Below are positions 33,507-45,384 of a DNA stretch of 64,000 nt, piece by piece. The stretch spans positions 1-64,000 of the forward strand of contig JAGYXB010000519.1 of the NCBI GenBank assembly GCA_022495005.1, read 5' to 3'. A program made the translations under genes and the position numbers. This stretch comes from Rhyacophila brunnea. Its lineage: Eukaryota; Arthropoda; Insecta; Trichoptera; Rhyacophilidae. Every line of letters starts with the position of its first letter. Position 1 is the stretch's first letter. The notes beneath the pieces were generated by a model that was not told the origin of the DNA, ran no database searches, and was given only the letters and a program-made list of their open reading frames with translations.

Positions 33507-34635
33507 GGAGACCGAGGTGGGTTGTTACAATTTTTACCACGTTTTTCTTAGCTCGTATTCTTATTTGTCCGGTGGTTGTTTATCCAGTAAAAATCTTGCA
33601 ATCGATTTTTAACTAACTTCCCGACTAGCTAGATATTTGAAACTTTTAGAATATATCAGAACACGATGCCAATGCATTCTTTTAATACTTTTAGCCGTCT
33701 TTAAGTAGAATTGAATTCATTTTCAGTTAAGTCTGTTTTGTATGAAAAATTATTTCGGAAGAATTCTGTAATCCAATCCACTATTATTGGTTGCTAAGAG
33801 GGTGGTTATAGCAACTAAATTATTAATATATACGTGCGTTACTATGGAAATCAAAATGACATTTCAGTATTCTATATTTGTTGGTTTGTTTGTTTGTTTG
33901 TTTGTTTGTTGCAAAATAGCAAAAAAATGATTTGTTGACAATTGCCTTATTTGTCCTAAATTATTAATAGATAGAATTGTCAAGTTTATATGATTCAACG
34001 AAAAATTTGAAAACGTGGTATATAAAAAGTTCTTTTTACCTTGAAATAATTACATTTTTGGTCATAACTTGCTCAGTTTCAACACGAAAACTATAAAAAT
34101 ATACTTTTTGGACAGCATATTTCATCATTTACTAAGATTTACAAACAATACAGTAGATAGTAATTAATTAGGTAAGTACTTATTATTGAAAATTCTTTTT
34201 TAAGGGAAGCGTTCTAACTGTTTCAACCCTACTAGTGCCGAGGTAAGTTAAAACAGCAGGTAAAGTGAGTTGAAACGTTAAATTTTATATATAGATTTAC
34301 ATAATAATAAAAGGCTTTTTAACCGGAAAAACTGTTATAATTATTTTCTGCACTTCTTTGACATCCATTTAAGTAGTACATAAATCAATTAACATTACAG
34401 TCAAAACAATTTTATGCGATCAATGAATTTAAGAAAAATTATCAATTTAATCAAAATTTATTACTAGCTCAAATTAAAATCTGATCTAGTCATAGTATAC
34501 CAAAACCTAAATTAGCCTTGTCGTGTAACAATAGGTCGGTGCACTTGTCAAAAGACTTCAAAGTGCAATATTGCTATACTCTCATCAGTTATACATCTGG
34601 AGATATCGTCGTTGTGTCAACCCACCTCGGTCTCC
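33507..34635. mobile_element. TIR element GGAGACCGAGGTGGGTTG, hosting family E
   Basis: An 18 bp perfect inverted repeat: ggagaccgaggtgggttg (33507-33524) and caacccacctcggtctcc (34618-34635). Total 1129 bp, of which 33538-34018 is a nested family E element. No coding frame, no TSD found. Confidence 0.8.
33538..34018. mobile_element. Family E element, nested; contains a GTTT microsatellite
   Basis: cacgtttttcttagctcgta to aaaacgtgg; interior gactagctagatatttgaaa. A (GTTT)n tract lies at about 33883-33910. Confidence 0.65.
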
Positions 34636-34870
34636 ACTGCAATTGACATTTAATTTAAGAGCTTAATGCCAATGTTAAATATATAAATTGTTTAGTATAG
34701 GCAATTATTTGTTCCTCATCAAAAATATAAGAATAATAACTTTCACAATATACACTATTAACATCTGATTATAATTTATAATATATTAATGAGGTTAGTG
34801 GTGAGAGTAATGTTTGTAGCACCACTTACAAGGGAGACACATTTTAATATTATGTATTTTTTGTTGTCTG

Positions 34871-35105
34871 GTGGCATTTTTAGCAGTGGACTGTGATTAC
34901 GGATCAAGGGTTGGGGGAGGGGGGGTGGTTTAACCAGGATACAGGACACTGACCTTTTTTAAGTTGAGAGGGTTGGTGCGCGCTAGAGCCGGTTTGGTGT
35001 TCACGCAGTCACGCACTCGTATACGGACGGTTCGGAATGTCACTCTCACGGTTTTACGGTCTTGCGACAATAATAAATAAGGATTTGAGGTAGGTGGGTA
35101 AATAA
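34871..35105 (+). repeat. Family G repeat, shortened
   Basis: gtggcatttttagcagtgga, then a G-rich run (about 34906-34930) and end gacaataataaataaggatt. Followed closely by the foldback F element. Confidence 0.6.
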
Positions 35106-35193
35106 GGATTGACGGCCTATATATATTTTGTCCCAACCAGTTGTCAAAACAAAACAATGGAGCAACAATGATCGTCAGTATTTCCTCAATCAT

Positions 35194-36166
35194 CACTAGA
35201 TCAGTAGAGTATTATGATTTATTAATTGCGACAATGTTTCTTGTAATATATGGACAGCATTTGTATAAATAGGAAGGGCAAATCTATAAATCCTACCTAT
35301 TACGTGTTTTATTAATTAGACATGAATTCGATCTCAATACTATACATCTAAATTATATTTCCGATGCAACATCTCATGGTAAACTTTGATATTCCATCTA
35401 CATATGTACAAGTTTCTTGGTAGGTACGCTAACATCTGACGGCAATTAAACAACAATAACACAAAATTCTTAAAGCAATCGACCAAATTGGTTACATGTA
35501 AGTTGTACGAATGCAGTTCATCGTGGGACACTTATTCGTGCGCCGCAGTACGTGTAACACGAGTTCGTATAACATTTTATTAAATGACGAGTTCTTCGTT
35601 GAACATTTCACCGTGGAATACATTTGTACATATCTTACAAAATACGGCGATAATTTGCAAATAGTACTGTTCCAATTAGATCTAACCTAACCTAACCTAG
35701 TAAAGACATCTCATAAAATTCGCCACATGTTGTAGCATACGTACAAATATACTCCACGGTGAAATGTTCAACGAAGAACTCGTCATTTGATTAAAATGTT
35801 ACACGAACTCATGTTTCACGTACAGCGGCGCACGAATAAGTGCACGAACAACTTACATGTAACCAATTTGGTCGATTGCTTTAAGAATTTTGTGTTATTG
35901 TTGTTTAATTGCCGTCAGATGTTAGCGTACCTACCCGGAAACTTGTACGTATGTAGATGGAATATCAAATTTCACCATGAGATGTTGCATCGGAATTATA
36001 ATATGGATGTATAGTATTGAGATCGAATTCATGTCTAATTAATAAAACACGTAGTAGGTAGGATTTATAGATTTGGCCTTCCTATTTATACAAAATGCAG
36101 TCCATATAATATTACAAGAGACATTGTCGCAATTAACAAATCATAATAGACCCTACCGATCTAGTG
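35194..36166. mobile_element. Family F foldback element with CCTAA core
   Basis: Arms of about 440 bp face each other around 35690: cgatctcaatactatacatc (left) versus gatgtatagtattgagatcg (right), gaccaaattggttacatgta versus tacatgtaaccaatttggtc. The unpaired centre holds ctaacctaacctaacctag (35682-35700). Two small antiparallel frames in the arms are copies of one another. Termini are not sharply defined; no TSD found. Confidence 0.78.
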
Positions 36167-36882
36167 TTCACTGTTTACGTACAAATTTCCGGATACGGAC
36201 CAAATTACCCCAAAAACATGCAAAAATGAAATGGAAAATGTAACGGAAAGATCATATTATATTTGCGATGAATTACGTAAACATAAATGATACGTTAAAA
36301 ATAATAAATACATCGCATTTTATGTATGAGTTATTAAAAATACAGATTTAGTTCGGTACATAAAAACAACTTGTACTATTTTAGCAGTGAAAGGTAGGTT
36401 TAATTTACTTGCGCTCCATGATAATATTAAAACTGATTTAAATTCAGTCAAGAAAGTTTTGAGAAATGCTTGGTAAGTCCGTCGACCCGACTACAGTGAA
36501 ATTATTTCACAGCAGAAAAGAATTTTTAGCATATCTTTACAGAGTCCGTGATTCTTTTGAGAGTTTCTGTCAGTGAAAGTAACATAAAATAAAATTTACA
36601 CTAAAGATAGAGTGACGAGTAAATACTTTAGGCACATTTTAAAAGGTTTTTTTTATGAAAAAGTGAAGTGAAAAAAATATGTTTTTCCAACATTTCCGCT
36701 CTTATAGACCTCTCAATAACAGATGGCCTACGGTTAATGCTTCTAGCTTAGTGATTTCCAACCTTTTTTGTTTGGCGGAAGTGACGAAATAGCTATAGAA
36801 TTTTATAACACCTCGGCGAACGCCTACTTGTCTGATACATACATTATGGTTCTGAATCCAGGTGAGTAAATTACAAAATATA
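36167..36882. other. Nothing clearly recognised
   Basis: agtgatttccaacctttttt at about 36751 and aaatcactg near 38225 may be ends of another element into which the hAT-1 copy inserted. This is weak. Confidence 0.3.
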
Positions 36883-38159
36883 GAGTGGCGAAGAGTGGAG
36901 GTAGGCTGTTAAGATCCGCCATAAATGGTGCACACCAAGCTTTGTCAGTCATCCGTATTTGTTTTCATTGAACGAAGACTACAATTTATTTACAGATGGT
37001 TTTTTAAATCAATTAAACCTTGCCTAAGCCTTACCATAATCGCTTAGGTATATTTTGGGCGATACGACAAAATTGTGCACACTTTTTCATTCATACTTAT
37101 TTAACATGGATAATTTTGAAAAACACTTTCTGAGAAAATATATTAGGTATAAACAATAGAAAAAATCTTTTAAAAAAAAATTACCTACTTATTATTGCAC
37201 TAAGCTACAATTTACAGATGGTGTTAGTTAGTTTTTAAAAATCAATTTAACCCTGCCAAAATCAAGCCATAATAGTTTTGGTATATTTTGGGCGATACGA
37301 CAAAACTGTGCACACTTTTTAATTCATACTTATTTGTTTTCGTTGAATTAAGAATACAATATGTTACACATATTGTGGGTTAATTTTTTTAATTCATTTA
37401 ACACTGCCTAAACCAAACTATATTAGGTAAAATATTATTATATCTATAAAATATTCAAAGTTATGTATGATTTGATTGCACAATTTTAGATATTTTGGTA
37501 GATAGATGAGTATTTTTTGATTATTATCTATTAGGCTTGATTTTCGCAGGGTTCAATTGAATTTAAAAAATAATTACAAGATAAAAAGAACTTTTTAAAT
37601 AACACGTTTTAAATTTTCTGTTGAATCATATAAACTTGACAATTCTATGTATTAAAAAATACTTTTTTTTGTACTTGATAGAAATACTGAATAAATATAG
37701 TATACTGAAATGTCATTTTGACATTTCATATTATTGATTTCCATAGTAACGCACGTATATATTAATAATTTAGTTGCTAGGACCCCCTTAGCAACCAATA
37801 ATAGTGTTTTACTTTTTACGATATTTTTCCGAAATAACTTTCCATACAAAACAGAATTAACTGAAAATGAATTCAATGCTGCTTAAAGATGGCTAAAAGT
37901 ATTAAAAAATGCTTTGCTACCGTGTTCTGATATATTCAAAAAGTTTCAAATGTCTAGCTAGTCGGGAAATTAGTTAAAAATCGATTGTAAGATTTTTATT
38001 GGACAAACAAGAATACGAGCTAATAAAAACGTGTTAATAACCAAACCCATCTATAAATTGCAGTCTTATTTCGATGAAAACAAGTACGTATGACTGACAA
38101 AGTTTAATGTGCACTATTTATAGTAGATCGTAACAGCCTGCCTCCACCCTTCGCCACTG
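36883..38159. mobile_element. hAT-1 element with nested family E and SINE-B scrap
   Basis: Left end gagtggcgaagagtggaggt, right end gcctccacccttcgccactg. The subterminal segment is repeated internally (atttacagatggtgttagtt at about 37209). A SINE-B body on the minus strand lies at about 37118-37180 and a family E element at 37601-38035. No TSD match. Confidence 0.72.
37601..38035. mobile_element. Family E element nested in hAT-1
   Basis: aacacgttttaaattttctg to gctaataaaaacgtgtt; interior tctagctagtcgggaaatta. Same family as 26201-26636 but at a different site of the host element. Confidence 0.65.
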
Positions 38160-38810
38160 AACTAATGTAATCTTTCAAAATGCTCTACCTTTAATTTGTT
38201 AAAATCTTGGGGAACCCGGTTTAAAATCACTGTAATCTACCTGTAATGGAAAAAAATAACGTTGATATATTTAGAATTAATTAAGTATATTAATTCAGCG
38301 TTTCCTAATTAATTTGAGTCAAGGAATCCTTTGACATGACGTCTTAAGCGTCACAGACAAAACGGATGCACCGCAGGCGAAAACAATACTGATATGAATT
38401 TCTTCTTCAAGTTCATGTTCAGATTGGTGAAGAAACCGGTGTGATGGAAAACAGTCTTATTTTCCTGTACAACTTACTACACAGTGAACATATTAATTTT
38501 ATTTATCTCTTGAATTATAAATGTTTACGATTTTTCTCGGAGTTATAAACATACGTCATTTAATTCTGTGGATATGTCGACAAGATATGTAATTTTGGAT
38601 AACCTCAAAATGTTTATTAATTAAAAAATTTATTACCCAAAAAAAATGCCAACAACACAATTTAATTAATATTCTAACGAGGATTTTACCTCGTGACGCC
38701 ACCGGAATTCTGAATGCAAACACAGGGGCGTGGTTTACTCATATCTTTAATATAATTTTTAATTTACCTACCATTTGGTCGACTATTATTAATGGTTTTG
38801 GAACATTTTT
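38160..38810. other. Nothing recognised
   Basis: AT-rich spacer with no supported feature. Confidence 0.3.
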
Positions 38811-39261
38811 ACAACGTTTTTCTTACGTCGTATTCTTATTTGTCCAGTGGTTGTTTGTCTGGTACAAATCTTGCAATCAATTTTTAACTAACTTCCCGAC
38901 TAGCTAGACATTTGAAACTTTTAAAATATATCAGAACACGATGCCAATGCATTTTTTTTTTTAAAATACTTTTAGCTATCTTTAAGTAGAATTGAATTCA
39001 TTTTTAGTTAATTCTGTTTTGTATGAAAAGTTATTTCGGAAGAAATCCGTAATCCAATCCACTATTATTGGTTGCAAGGAGAGGGGTCTGGGTCCAAGTA
39101 ACTAAATTATTAATATATACGTGCGTTACTATGGAAATCAATATGAATGTCAAAATGACATTTCAGTATTTTTTCTATCAAGTACAAATTTTTTTGATCG
39201 TTTAAGCTAGTCAAGTCAAGTCAAGTTTATATGATTTAACAGCAAATTTAAAAAACGTTGT
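38811..39261. mobile_element. Family E element
   Basis: acaacgtttttcttacgtcg to aaaaaacgttgt. Stands alone rather than inside hAT-1. Confidence 0.65.
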
Positions 39262-39354
39262 ATATAAAAAGTTCTTTTTATCTTGTAATTATTGTGTTAA
39301 TTCTATCGTATTTGAGTTATTTATTATGACAAATGTTTTATAGTTAATATATAT

Positions 39355-39626
39355 TAGGGATTGCAATACTGAATGAAAACATAAATTCCGGTATTTCGGT
39401 ATATCAAATTGAATACCCGTATTTGTTAAAATTCCATCAACCTTTCGCATGAAATGATGTTCAGAAACTGTCCAGTAAATGTTGCCAAATTTTGTACAAA
39501 TCAGTTTCAGTTTGTCGGATGATTCAATTACTTTGGGTATGTTTTTTTTTTTTTTTAATTTTTCTGGTATTTCCATTTTTAAAAACCGATATTCCGGTTT
39601 TCATAATACCGGTATTACAATCCTTA
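39355..39626. mobile_element. Family D element, short copy
   Basis: Left tagggattgcaatactgaat, right taccggtattacaatcctta, forming inverted ends. 272 bp. A C-type MITE starts 11 bases downstream. Confidence 0.72.
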
Positions 39627-39636
39627 ACCAAGGTAG

Positions 39637-39870
39637 CAGGGCTCAAAATGGACCGGAGAGCACCGGAGCACCGTTCCGGTTCGTGAAATAGGGAAAATTA
39701 TCGTTTCGTCTCGTGGAAAAGATAATTTGACCGTCTGAGCTAGATAGGCTATATTAAAAAATCTAACACAATTATTTTTAGTAAATGCACATAAAATTTG
39801 ATAACTATGTTAATATCTTCAGAAAATTGTCGAGCGCTCCGGTTCGTAAACTTTTCCATTTCGAGCGCTT
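39637..39870 (-). mobile_element. Family C MITE with 8 bp TSD
   Basis: cagggctcaaaatggaccgg to catttcgagcgctt; flanks caaggtag (39629-39636) and catggtag (39871-39878), 7/8. Confidence 0.82.
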
Positions 39871-39878
39871 CATGGTAG

Positions 39879-40318
39879 ACGAAAGGCTGGATGCAGAACT
39901 ATTTTGCACTGTTCTTTGCCGACAACAATTGGGTACTCTTAATAGGTATATAATATCAATAATTATATTAAAAAGTATTTTTCCCTTAGATTTTATTTGA
40001 GTAGGGACTTCTTAGATAGATACATACAAAGTAATAATATTATGTCAAAATTGGGTATATTTTTAGTCAATGACATTTGAAAATACCACTGTACATAACA
40101 ATAAATATTCACCTATATGTTCAGTTTAAAGGAGAATGAGAATTCTACATAATAAAACAATTGTTAGTTAGGTACATATCGATTTGTATTTCATAATGTA
40201 CATAAATGTAAACATCTTTGAGACGTTATCCATGCATACTTAATATTCTTTGGAACAAAGAGAAACGACATTTTAAGTAAATTTTCTATGGAAAATAAAT
40301 GTAAAATATTGTATTGAA
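39879..40318. other. Nothing recognised
   Basis: AT-rich spacer. Confidence 0.3.
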
Positions 40319-40699
40319 CAGGGGTTGGCAATTACTGGCATTTCATATGTGATAAAAATGATTGAAGAAGATTTACATATTGAAATTAAGTATCTGCAGT
40401 TGGATGGCAAACACAAAAAGGCACTTTCATTAATACCATTCAAAAAATTAAGAACTGAGTTTTATTAATAATATTTATATATTTATGTATTGTATATCAA
40501 TCAGGGAGACACAAATATTTTCAAATCTTTTACTGTAGACATTATTGACAAACAAAAATATATAACTACAGATAGATATTTTGGAATTGTAACATAATGA
40601 AATATCAAAGAATGAATTTTATTTAACTTGGTGATGTTCACAAAAAAAATAATTAAGGATTAGTCATTTTGTTAAAGGATATAATAATTGGATTTAAAA

Positions 40700-40825
40700 G
40701 CACATGTATTTTGCGAACAGACATTTTCAACCATGAGTTTTCAAAAATATTTTCTTCTCAAGTGAATGATAAACATCTTCATATTTCAATCCAAATGTGT
40801 AGCTCAGATTTTAAACGTTAACTTG
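40700..40825 (+). pseudogene. hAT transposase C-terminal remnant (ZBED/GTF2I-repeat type)
   Basis: The plus strand reads KAHVFCEQTFSTMSF, then after a frameshift NDKHLHISIQMCSSDF. CEQxFSxM followed by DxHLxxxIxxxxSxF is the C-terminal dimerisation region of this hAT branch. Stops and a frameshift break it, and the upstream DDE part is not readable. It lies inside the element with CAGGGGTTGG ends, as expected for its original transposase. Confidence 0.65.
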
Positions 40826-41126
40826 TTGGCTTATCCTGTCGGGGTCCCAGGTTCGAATCTCAAGTCTGGAAAATATACATTTACAGAGTTTTATTATAAT
40901 ACATAAATATTTTTGTTTCTTTAAATAATTTTTGTAGAAAACCTATAATTTAGAATATATTCCCATGTCCGAAAAATTTGCATGTTATTTTTTCAATGTG
41001 TAATTGGACCAAGAGTATGAACCTAATAGACTGAGCAGATGGATGACGTCTGTTACACATAAAGAGAAAAATCTGTTGATACAAATCTGTGGAGACCTAT
41101 TTTTATGATTTAGGATCATGGTGATG
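40813..41126 (+). mobile_element. SINE-A copy with internal insertion, nested in hAT
   Basis: ggggtcccaggttcgaatct at the B-box, body tgaacctaatagactgagca and an end near 41120. About 100 bases of unrelated sequence (40881-40980) interrupt it. Strongly diverged. Confidence 0.6.
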
Positions 41127-41334
41127 TAATGTAATATAATTTGATTCAAGAAAAATTGCCTCAAAAGTAACATTGAGTAAGGAGACTGGCAGTCTTGCAT
41201 TAATTGCATTTTATTCCTATGCAATCATATTTTTCATTCCGTTTCGTTTTTATAAATCACGTATGTTTAATATCTCGTAATTGCTTTAAGTATTTATGTA
41301 AAAACATAGTATTTTTGCACACTATATCTTTTCT

Positions 41335-41515
41335 TACGAGGAGTTTAATGTGGGCGAAGTCGCGCGAAGCGTTAAGCGGCACGCGCAACTCAAACGTATA
41401 ACCGTGTGTGAAAATGTTCGTAAACAGTCTTTTTTGGTTGTACGTTCATACGGTTATACGTTTGAGTTGCGCCCGCCGCTCATCGCTTCGCCGACGTCGC
41501 TCAAGTAAGACGAGC
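41335..41515. mobile_element. GC-rich inverted-repeat MITE nested in hAT
   Basis: gcgcaactcaaacgtataac (41383-41402) is exactly inverted at about 41453-41472, with GC-rich blocks (gcgaag, gcggc) outside. The inverted match is about 50 bp per side, imperfect outwards. Confidence 0.65.
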
Positions 41516-41589
41516 CTTTAAGCACTTTCAGCCGTATATAAATATTGTTGAATGTAGCCTATAAGATTGAAATGGTGGCCAACCCCTGC

Positions 41590-42248
41590 TATAGCTTAAA
41601 GGAGATTTACTTGTGAAACGATAATATAACATGCCTTACGTGGTAATTTGTGTAAGAAATATTATGAATAATTTTAGATAGGTGTGTACCTAGTATGCAT
41701 AATTTATTGTATATCATATTAAATAATAAATGAAATTTAAAATAAGTTTTGTACATAATATAAAGTAATTCTATGTAACATATCCATAATAAATACTTAA
41801 CAATGAAACAGCACGTATGGTAACTTTTATTTATTCAATCCTTTAACCTTTTTTTAGTAAAGAATAGTACATCGACCTGTAGAGACTACCCTTATGCCTT
41901 GATAAAAAGAAACCCTTATTTATATTTGACCATTAAGAGTTTTCTATTTGTACTTCACATTTAATTTATTGTCAACCTTGTTAGCAACCGAGTCGGCTAC
42001 TTTACGATATCGATGGTAACTTCAAAGGGGAAAAATGTCAATAGGCTTACGTTTTTAAGTCTTTACTATCCGGAATTCTATCCTTCAGTTTTGAATATTA
42101 CCTGTGTGCATATCAACATCGTACTTATATATTTTCTTACAATCATCAATTTTGGTTAAATTTATGTATTTTTTTTATCTGGTATTTTAAACGAGGCATG
42201 TTCCAAAATAAGTATAGATTCCAGCATAAAGTTCTCAAAAATTAACAA
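41590..42248. other. Nothing recognised
   Basis: AT-rich spacer. Confidence 0.3.
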
Positions 42249-42349
42249 TACAGTAATACTCCGAAGTTACGCGATAGGTGGGTCCGACGAAAATCGCGTA
42301 AGTCGGGGTACAACTTTCTATGTAAATACAATTGGTTGAGTCAAATATG

Positions 42350-43068
42350 ATAGCCGTCATCCCCTATTTCCCCACCTATCTGGTGCCCTTGTTTATTATT
42401 ATTGTCACAAGACCGACGACGAGCAATTACGGGCCATCAATCGATTGTGATTGAATAACAGTTAATTAGCTCGAGTGACATCAAGAAAACGGCCACGTTG
42501 CGGGCTTCTGATTGCTTAGCTGTCGTTAACTACCGAGTGACTCAAACTGCATATATTCGACCTTCGTTGCACTAAATCCGTTACGGTTTGAGAAAACGTT
42601 GCGTCTATATGTGTCGCTAGATTTCAAAATCAGCCAAGTCCAAAATAGATGAATAGGAGAAAAACAGCTTTTTGTTTTCTCAAATACATAGTCGCAAGGG
42701 TGAAAGTTTATATTATTTCGAGTATAGAATATTTAAAATTAATAAATTCCACATTTTAGTAATGCAGAAATGTTAGAAAGCAGTAGTTCTTCAGCAATTC
42801 ACAAAAAAGTAAAAAAAATACCTAAAGGTGGACTTGGCTGATTTTGAAATGTAGCGACACATATCATCCATCCTGAAATTATCATCATCATTCATCAACC
42901 TCATATATTATCATCCATAAAAAGTGTACCGTCCGTTTACCAGTGCGTGAGTGCGTGAACACCGAACCGGCCCCAGCGCGCGCGCCAGCCCTCTCAACAT
43001 AAAGGTAAGTGTCTGGCATCTTGTGTAAACCCCCCCATAGATCCCTAATCCAACACCACCTTAAAATA
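42350..43068 (-). repeat. Family G repeat nested in the TIR element
   Basis: tcccctatttccccacctat at its low end and ccctctcaacataaaggtaa, then cccccccatagatcccta near its high end, are the inverse of family G. Interrupted by the MITE at 42607-42864. Confidence 0.6.
42607..42864. mobile_element. MITE with 36 bp inverted ends, third-level nest
   Basis: atatgtgtcgctagatttca at the left pairs with tgaaatgtagcgacacatat at the right; the inverted match continues inward (tcagccaagtcca / tggacttggctga), about 36 bp with one mismatch. 258 bp. Confidence 0.8.
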
Positions 43069-43604
43069 TTTAAAATATAAATGAGTTACGTAAAAAAGTT
43101 ATTTCGATGTCGATGGCTTCATAAAATCTAACAAATTTATTTGATGACACAATGCCTTCTTTTTTCCGCACAGAATTTCTTCGTAGCAAGATAATATTTT
43201 TTTATTAGCCCTTTTCAATTGAGTCGAGTTCTTCTGTTAAGCTCGCAATTGTCATGTGGTTTTCTGGTGGAACTGGGTCTGAAGTGTCGGATCAAGAACC
43301 GCGTAACTCCAAGTTCGCGTAAGTCGGAGTGTTACTGTACTTTAGATAATATTATTTCTTCTTTCATTCTTGGATGGGTTTTCCACCTAGTATATATTGA
43401 TGGGTTTATTTCTACTTTAATTAAAACCTCGTATTTGGGGCAATTGAATATTTGATATATTTTTTTCTTTCTATACGAGACATGGGGCATATAATATTAT
43501 GTTGATGGAAGTACCACAAATGTGAAAATTTATGTGATGATAGTAATAATTGACAATATTTCACGGTCATTGTCATTATTAGATATGGAATACTGTTTTA
43601 TTTT

Positions 43605-43892
43605 ACAACGTTTTTATTAGGTCGTATTCTTATTTGTCCGGTGGTTGTTTATCCAGTACAAATCTTGCAATCGATTTTTAACTAGCTTCCCGACTAGCTA
43701 GACATTTGAAACTTTTAGAATATATCAGAACACGAGATGCCAATGCATTCTTTAATACTTTTAGCCATCTTTAAGTAGAATTGAATTCATTTTCAGTTAA
43801 TTCTGGTTTGTATGAAAAGTTATTTCGAAGGAAATCCGTAATCCAATCCAATATTATTGGTTGCTAAGGGGGTGGTCCTAGCAACTAAATTA
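43605..43892. mobile_element. Family E element, truncated
   Basis: acaacgtttttattaggtcg to cctagcaactaaattattt; the far third of the family is missing. Confidence 0.6.
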
Positions 43893-43911
43893 TTTTTGTT
43901 TATAAACCAGT

Positions 43912-44404
43912 GGTTGCGTTTTTCACAGTGGATTATAATTGATTGGTAGATGTTGATGCTGGGGGGGGGGGGGGAGATGCTAGGCACTGACCTTTTGTGA
44001 TGTTCTGCGGTTTGGCTGAAGCTGGTCCCTAGACTATGTCCTCATGTCTCAGTAGGCACTCGCACGGTATACTTTCGATGAATGATATGATAAATGAGGA
44101 GAGACCATGTTCTGGTAACACGGACACAGGTGGTTTGATTAACGGAGTTTGCACGGAAACTCGGATAGAACTATGTTTTCCACGATAGTTGCACTGTTTG
44201 TACACGCTCGTGGTATGCACTTAACTTTTTTAATCAGTCTGTATGCTTGGAATTACTCGTTAAACGATGGTAAAGCTATAACAACCCAACACGCGTCCGT
44301 TCTCTTTAGGTAACTGAATGTCATTCAATCACGGTCGACTGATGACCCGTAACTGCTGGTTGCCTGGACTTATGACAATAACTGGGGATTTGAGGTAGGA
44401 TGGA
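43912..44404 (+). repeat. Family G repeat with 14-base G run
   Basis: tttcacagtggattataatt, then a run of 14 G (43961-43974), and end ctggggatttgaggtaggat. Very similar to 22423-22862 (cacggtatacttt, atgaatgatatgataaatga). Confidence 0.68.
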
Positions 44405-45384
44405 TGAAAGCGACCATAATTGGTCCAACCAACTAGTTAATATTATTTAAAAGGTTTAAGTTTAGATTACACGTTATTATCAAAACTAGGTTATTAACAC
44501 AAATTGGCTGCAAAAAAGTGTGGCGCAGTAATTTCAGGGGCTACCTTCCAACTTCAAATCAACATTATACTTTCTCTTAGCCCGCCAGGATTAACAGTTC
44601 CTAATTGGACTTTTTCCGTTATTTTAAAATTCGTTCAATTCTTCGTTTTGTTACCAGACACCGTTCCAAGATCTCTCTATCGTTTCGTTTAAAAGTTACA
44701 ACTATTATCAACACAAGTTAGATAATAAATAATACTTTTATTCCTAACTCTGTCGATTACAGCAGTTTTGGCGGGGGTGTCATTTATTACGTTAAATTGA
44801 AATTCTTATATCCGGTTTAGTTTATTTAAAATTGGAATTTGCATGTCTGGAGGTCACATTAAATCTTGATAGTTCGATTTAGTTCGAGAGTATTGAGAAA
44901 ATTAAATTTCGCACAAGTACGTGCTAGTGAATTGTTTTCATTAAGTTCCTTTTCTTATTATTAAAAAAACACACAGTTTAATGTACTTTACTTTATAATT
45001 AAGTTTTTGTACTTTTCCACAGTTAATTTTGTAATTTCAGTTTCATCCAAACCTAACCTAAGCTAACGGATAATTAAATTTGAATTGTTCATTTTAATCA
45101 CACATTTATGCGGCACAGTATTAATAATTATAAGCTTATATAAACCATACATAAACTAAGTAGATCAAAAGAATGAATCTACTCCAAACAAGGATAGTAA
45201 AAAGAAGTTAATCAATTAAAAGGTCATTAACTAACAATATCCCAGCGAGTTTTGTCAAAGTTATATTTTGAGAGGAGTTTATTTGTCATTACAAGGAAGA
45301 AATAATATAATACTTTCATAATAATGATGATAACGTGAGATCCATGAGTGAGATTAATAAACTGAGAGACTTAATTCGAGTGGA
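44405..45384. other. Mostly unrecognised; contains a CCTAA tract
   Basis: acctaacctaagctaacgg at 45051-45069 is a short CCTAA-like tract. No other feature supported. Confidence 0.3.

Larger units (their letters stand above)
40319..41588 (+). mobile_element. hAT element (CAGGGGTTGGC ends) with transposase debris
   Basis: Left end caggggttggcaattactgg, right end tggtggccaacccctg, a hAT-type inverted end. Total 1270 bp, including a nested SINE-A copy and a GC-rich inverted-repeat MITE. Flanking 8-mers do not match. Transposase debris lies at about 40700-40825. Confidence 0.72.
42251..43337. mobile_element. Tigger/pogo-like TIR element, TA-flanked, two nested repeats
   Basis: Left cagtaatactccgaagttac, right gtaagtcggagtgttactg, each flanked by TA (42249-42250, 43338-43339), as for mariner/Tigger elements. 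1087 bp, of which most is a nested family G repeat (42350-43068) that itself carries a MITE. No transposase frame. Confidence 0.72.

Noticed and set aside
36751..38233. An element with AGTGATTTCCAACC / AAATCACTG ends enclosing the hAT-1 copy
   Set aside because: Ends match over too few bases and no TSD is seen; kept only as a remark.
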